A stretch of 9,745 bases of DNA from Candidatus Cloacimonadota bacterium (GTDB taxonomy: Bacteria > Cloacimonadota > Cloacimonadia > Cloacimonadales > TCS61), in contig DAOVQH010000071.1 in the NCBI GenBank assembly GCA_030628755.1, positions 1-9,745 on the forward strand, in the 5' to 3' direction. Position 1 is the stretch's first letter, and each line of letters begins with the position of its first letter. The notes below the pieces were generated by a model. That model was given only the letters and a program-made list of their open reading frames with translations, was not told the DNA's origin and did no database searches. The translations under genes and the position numbers were made by a program. Of this stretch, positions 7,726 through 9,745 are shown in pieces.

Positions 7726-7761
7726 CTCTTTCCGATCAGGCAGTTGCCTGATCGGAAGGAG
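7726..7761. repeat. Long near-perfect hairpin
   Basis: tccgatcaggca (7731-7742) and tgcctgatcgga (7745-7756) are perfect 12-base complements separated by two bases (gt). The pairing extends outward to 7726 and 7761, giving 17 pairs with one G-T or A-C pair depending on strand. It is the strongest hairpin in the window. No T-run adjoins it on either strand, so it lacks the form of an intrinsic terminator. On the minus strand it lies about 75 bases downstream of the amidohydrolase stop and could protect the 3' end of that transcript. Confidence 0.75.
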
Positions 7762-7780
7762 AAAAAAGGATTCTTTTTCT

Positions 7781-7818
7781 ATCTGTGTTAATCCGCAATA
7801 TCCGTGTTATCCGTGTTC
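7781..7818. repeat. Short tandem repeat of a 9-base unit (ATCCGTGTT type)
   Basis: Four adjoining units can be read: atctgtgtta, atccgcaat, atccgtgtt, atccgtgtt. The last two are identical, the others diverge slightly. The array ends 18 bases from the amidohydrolase stop codon. I recall similar ATCTGTGTTAATCCGTG phrases as common intergenic sequences in several uncultured phyla; this is memory only. It is too short and irregular for a CRISPR array and has no spacers. Confidence 0.6.
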
Positions 7819-7836
7819 TATTTTTTTATCTCTAAG

Positions 7837-9045
7837 TTAAAAAGGTAAAAACGGGAAATCCTTATGATAACCAAGAATAGAATCGATTTCTTTAATTATC
7901 TTTTCAGGATGACCTTTTACAAATTTTTTAGATCCACTAACACTGAAAAAATAGTAGTCGGTTCTGTCTATCTCGAAATCGCTGAGGAATTTTAATTCTC
8001 CATAAACTGGAATACCATTATGTATGAATAATTCAATATCATCCATTAATGTAGCGAGAATATTTTCAAAAGGATTTATATCTCTCATTCTAAGAAGCAG
8101 CAGGTTCGATGTTTCTTCTTCTAATTTTCCGTATGTGTCAGGTAAGAATAGAGCTTTTCGTGCATTGGTGGATATCATTCTAAAGATTTCTTTCGTCGGG
8201 ATTTGTGGAAATTTTTTCTTTGCAAATTTTATTTCATAAAGAAAATTTATGCTGCCGGACATGGTTGAATCTGTTCCCAAAACAACATTAACTCCAAATT
8301 CTAAACATGATTCTATATCGATGGTTCTCCCAATTAAAAATAGATTAGATACTGGACACCAGCAGATAGAAGTGTTGTTTTCAGCACACTTTTTAATCTG
8401 TTCCCTGTTAAAAGTAATTCCATGTATCAAGAGAGTATTCGGTTTTAGAAGATCGTATTCCTCCAATTTTTTAAAACATTGTTTGGCAACGTCATCAATT
8501 CCTTCGCCGATGTGGATAACAAATGGCATTTTCCCTTCTGAATCTTTATATTCTTCAACTGCACTTTTACCACCCCACCAATTTCCCATTGAAAGAGAAT
8601 GACATTGAGTATATTTCTTTAAAATAAAAATTGGATTATTATCATAATATTCATCTTTTTGTTTTGAAATATGATCCTGAACGACTGCGCATCCGGAGAA
8701 CAGATTTTTGTAAATTCCCAGGCTAGTAATTAATCTAGCAGTTCCTTGGGTAAGGTCGAATTTACCATCGTTTACCCAGACCTTGCTCCTTTCAAGGAAA
8801 GATTCGGAAGTTCTCATCTCTTTCACCCATGTACTTACATTTTTATAAGGATGGTTTTTCCCTGCTTTGGGAAACCAGTTACCTATTAGATGGTCATGAG
8901 CATTTATAAAGGGTGGATAGGCAATTGTGTCTGAGCAATCCCAATCCCGTGTTTGCTTCTTTAGAATGTGACTTTTAATTTTTATATTCACATTTTTTGA
9001 TATATTATCAGCGTCATGTACACAGGAATTAACTTTTATATTCAT
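7837..9045 (-). CDS. Amidohydrolase-family metal enzyme, deaminase/chlorohydrolase type, substrate unknown
   Basis: With the ATG at 9045 the protein has 402 residues. The active-site set of the deaminase-like amidohydrolases is complete: INAHDH (H50 and H52, metal), HIGE (H178 metal, E181 catalytic), LIHG (H208) and GTD (D259, metal). This matches the pattern HxH, HxxE, H, D of S-adenosylhomocysteine/methylthioadenosine, guanine and triazine deaminase relatives. A hydrolytic deaminase of a nucleoside, nucleobase or similar heterocycle is the best guess; the substrate cannot be read. The N-terminal part before the barrel is short, about 40 residues. I reject the upstream ATG at 9102 because it would overlap etfA by 53 bases. 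The chosen start lies four bases after the etfA stop, and AGGA overlaps that TAG, which suggests co-transcription and translational coupling. Confidence 0.88.
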   Translation of the reverse strand: MNIKVNSCVHDADNISKNVNIKIKSHILKKQTRDWDCSDTIAYPPFINAHDHLIGNWFPKAGKNHPYKNVSTWVKEMRTSESFLERSKVWVNDGKFDLTQGTARLITSLGIYKNLFSGCAVVQDHISKQKDEYYDNNPIFILKKYTQCHSLSMGNWWGGKSAVEEYKDSEGKMPFVIHIGEGIDDVAKQCFKKLEEYDLLKPNTLLIHGITFNREQIKKCAENNTSICWCPVSNLFLIGRTIDIESCLEFGVNVVLGTDSTMSGSINFLYEIKFAKKKFPQIPTKEIFRMISTNARKALFLPDTYGKLEEETSNLLLLRMRDINPFENILATLMDDIELFIHNGIPVYGELKFLSDFEIDRTDYYFFSVSGSKKFVKGHPEKIIKEIDSILGYHKDFPFLPF

Positions 9046-9049
9046 AATC

Positions 9050-9745
9050 CTATTTAAGTTTTTTTGTAAGTTGTGGAACAACCTCAAACAAATCACCAAC
9101 AAGACCGAGATCTGCTACTTTGAAGATTGGCGCATCAGGATCTTTATTGATCGCAATGATATAATCGGAAGATTGCATTCCTGCCAGGTGCTGAATTGCT
9201 CCTGATATGCCAACAGCAATGTAAACCGTTGGTTTGATGGTTTTTCCTGTCTGTCCAACCTGATGAGGATATGATATCCATTCAGCATCAACCGCAGCCC
9301 GGGAAGCTCCCACAGCTCCATTAAGAGATTTTGCAAGTTCTTCGATTAATACAAAATTATCTTCATTTTTTAAACCTCTTCCACCGGAAATAACAAGATT
9401 CGCTTCTATCAGATTTACTGTTTGGGTTTCATCTTTAACAAAGCCAAGGTATTTAGTATCATCTTTTAAAGTTGAGAAATCAATTTCTTCTTTTATTATC
9501 TCACCAATTCTTGACTCATCTCTTGTTGCTGGTTCCATAACTTTATGTCGAACTGTAGCCATTTGAGGAAGGTGATTTGGAGTAATAATCGTTGCCATTA
9601 TATTGCCACCAAAAGCTGGTCGGGTTTGAAGGAGTCCCCCTGTAGTTTTATCTATTTCCAACCCGGTACAGTCTGCGGTAAGACCGGTTTGTAATTCGAT
9701 AGCCACGCGAGGGATAAAGGAACGCCCTGTTACTGAAGCACCTGA
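9050..9745 (-). CDS. etfA: Electron-transfer flavoprotein alpha subunit (N-terminus cut by window edge)
   Basis: The minus-strand frame is open from the right edge to TAG at 9050-9052, giving 231 residues; ETF alpha is usually above 300, so the N-terminal part is missing. An apparent start at 9706 is an internal GTG: upstream codons continue the family sequence, GRSFIPRVA then ELQTGLTADCTGLEID. The C-terminal FAD-binding domain is clear: SGGRGL, GASRAAVDAEW, QVGQTGKTIKP, YIAVGISGAIQHLAGM and AINKDPDAPIF. Family knowledge: the EtfA-EtfB dimer carries electrons in the cytoplasm between acyl-CoA or other dehydrogenases and a quinone reductase or ferredoxin; some ETFs bifurcate electrons. I cannot decide the type here. 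etfB is commonly directly upstream, which would be outside the window. The amidohydrolase follows after four bases. Confidence 0.97.
   Translation of the reverse strand, partial: SGASVTGRSFIPRVAIELQTGLTADCTGLEIDKTTGGLLQTRPAFGGNIMATIITPNHLPQMATVRHKVMEPATRDESRIGEIIKEEIDFSTLKDDTKYLGFVKDETQTVNLIEANLVISGGRGLKNEDNFVLIEELAKSLNGAVGASRAAVDAEWISYPHQVGQTGKTIKPTVYIAVGISGAIQHLAGMQSSDYIIAINKDPDAPIFKVADLGLVGDLFEVVPQLTKKLK

Larger units (their letters stand above)
7484..7836. other. Repeat-rich intergenic region between the amidohydrolase and queE genes
   Basis: These 353 bases hold no convincing gene. From the queE side: on the minus strand at about 7490-7530 there is the phrase ggacttagtattctttgtgg, of a kind I recall as a common intergenic phrase in some uncultured bacteria. 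Then come a TCCG...CGGA segment (7576-7595), a mixed stretch with short imperfect inversions (7640-7690), a 12-base palindrome (7707-7718), a long hairpin (7726-7761) and a short tandem repeat (7781-7818). Any promoter for queE must lie here, but no clear -35/-10 pair stands out. No terminator with a T-run follows the amidohydrolase gene, so read-through into queE is possible. Confidence 0.7.

Noticed and set aside
7781..7818. Possible CRISPR remnant
   Set aside because: The units are about 9 bases, directly adjoining and without spacers, and there are no cas genes in the window.
9046..9102. Upstream ATG extending the amidohydrolase by 19 residues
   Set aside because: It would overlap the end of etfA by 53 bases, and the extra residues read as out-of-frame etfA sequence. 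The ATG at 9045 has a Shine-Dalgarno site right at the etfA stop.
9704..9706. GTG as the start of the ETF alpha subunit
   Set aside because: The frame continues to the window edge with typical ETF alpha residues (GRSFIPR) directly before it, so the GTG codes an internal valine.

Overview
The window is AT-rich, gene-dense bacterial chromosome. The TonB-dependent receptor with an N-terminal carboxypeptidase-regulatory-like domain points to a Gram-negative cell of the Bacteroidota/FCB type. The electron-transfer flavoprotein, the queuosine-pathway radical SAM enzyme and the repeat-laden intergenic regions would suit an uncultured FCB lineage such as Ca. Cloacimonadota. That placement is inference from gene style only; there is no rRNA or other phylogenetic marker here.

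Layout, left to right. (1) 1-2637, minus: a TonB-dependent outer-membrane receptor, cut by the left window edge near its C-terminus. (2) 2638-2831: divergent intergenic region with a good Shine-Dalgarno site for each flanking gene. (3) 2832-6014, plus: a complete 1060-residue SNF2-family ATPase with an N-terminal SWIM-like zinc finger. (4) 6015-6245: non-coding DNA packed with inverted repeats, ending in a terminator-like hairpin. (5) 6246-6845, plus: a YigZ/IMPACT-family protein. (6) 6842-7483, minus: queE, overlapping the yigZ stop codon tail to tail by 4 bases. (7) 7484-7836: 353 bases without a convincing gene, holding a long hairpin, a palindrome, a short tandem repeat and other repeat-like segments. 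(8) 7837-9045, minus: an amidohydrolase of the metal-dependent deaminase/chlorohydrolase type. (9) 9050-9745, minus: the C-terminal two thirds or so of the electron-transfer flavoprotein alpha subunit, cut by the right edge.

Functional links are weak. Only etfA and the amidohydrolase, 4 bases apart on the same strand, look like an operon. The other genes are ordinary, unrelated housekeeping or envelope functions. I found no CRISPR array, transposase, phage gene, defence cluster, tRNA or rRNA. The least explained material is the intergenic DNA: two intergenic regions hold four segments bounded by TCCG...CGGA, and a 12-base word occurs both upstream of the SNF2 gene and, inverted, downstream of it. 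These look like members of dispersed intergenic repeat families rather than a new protein system.
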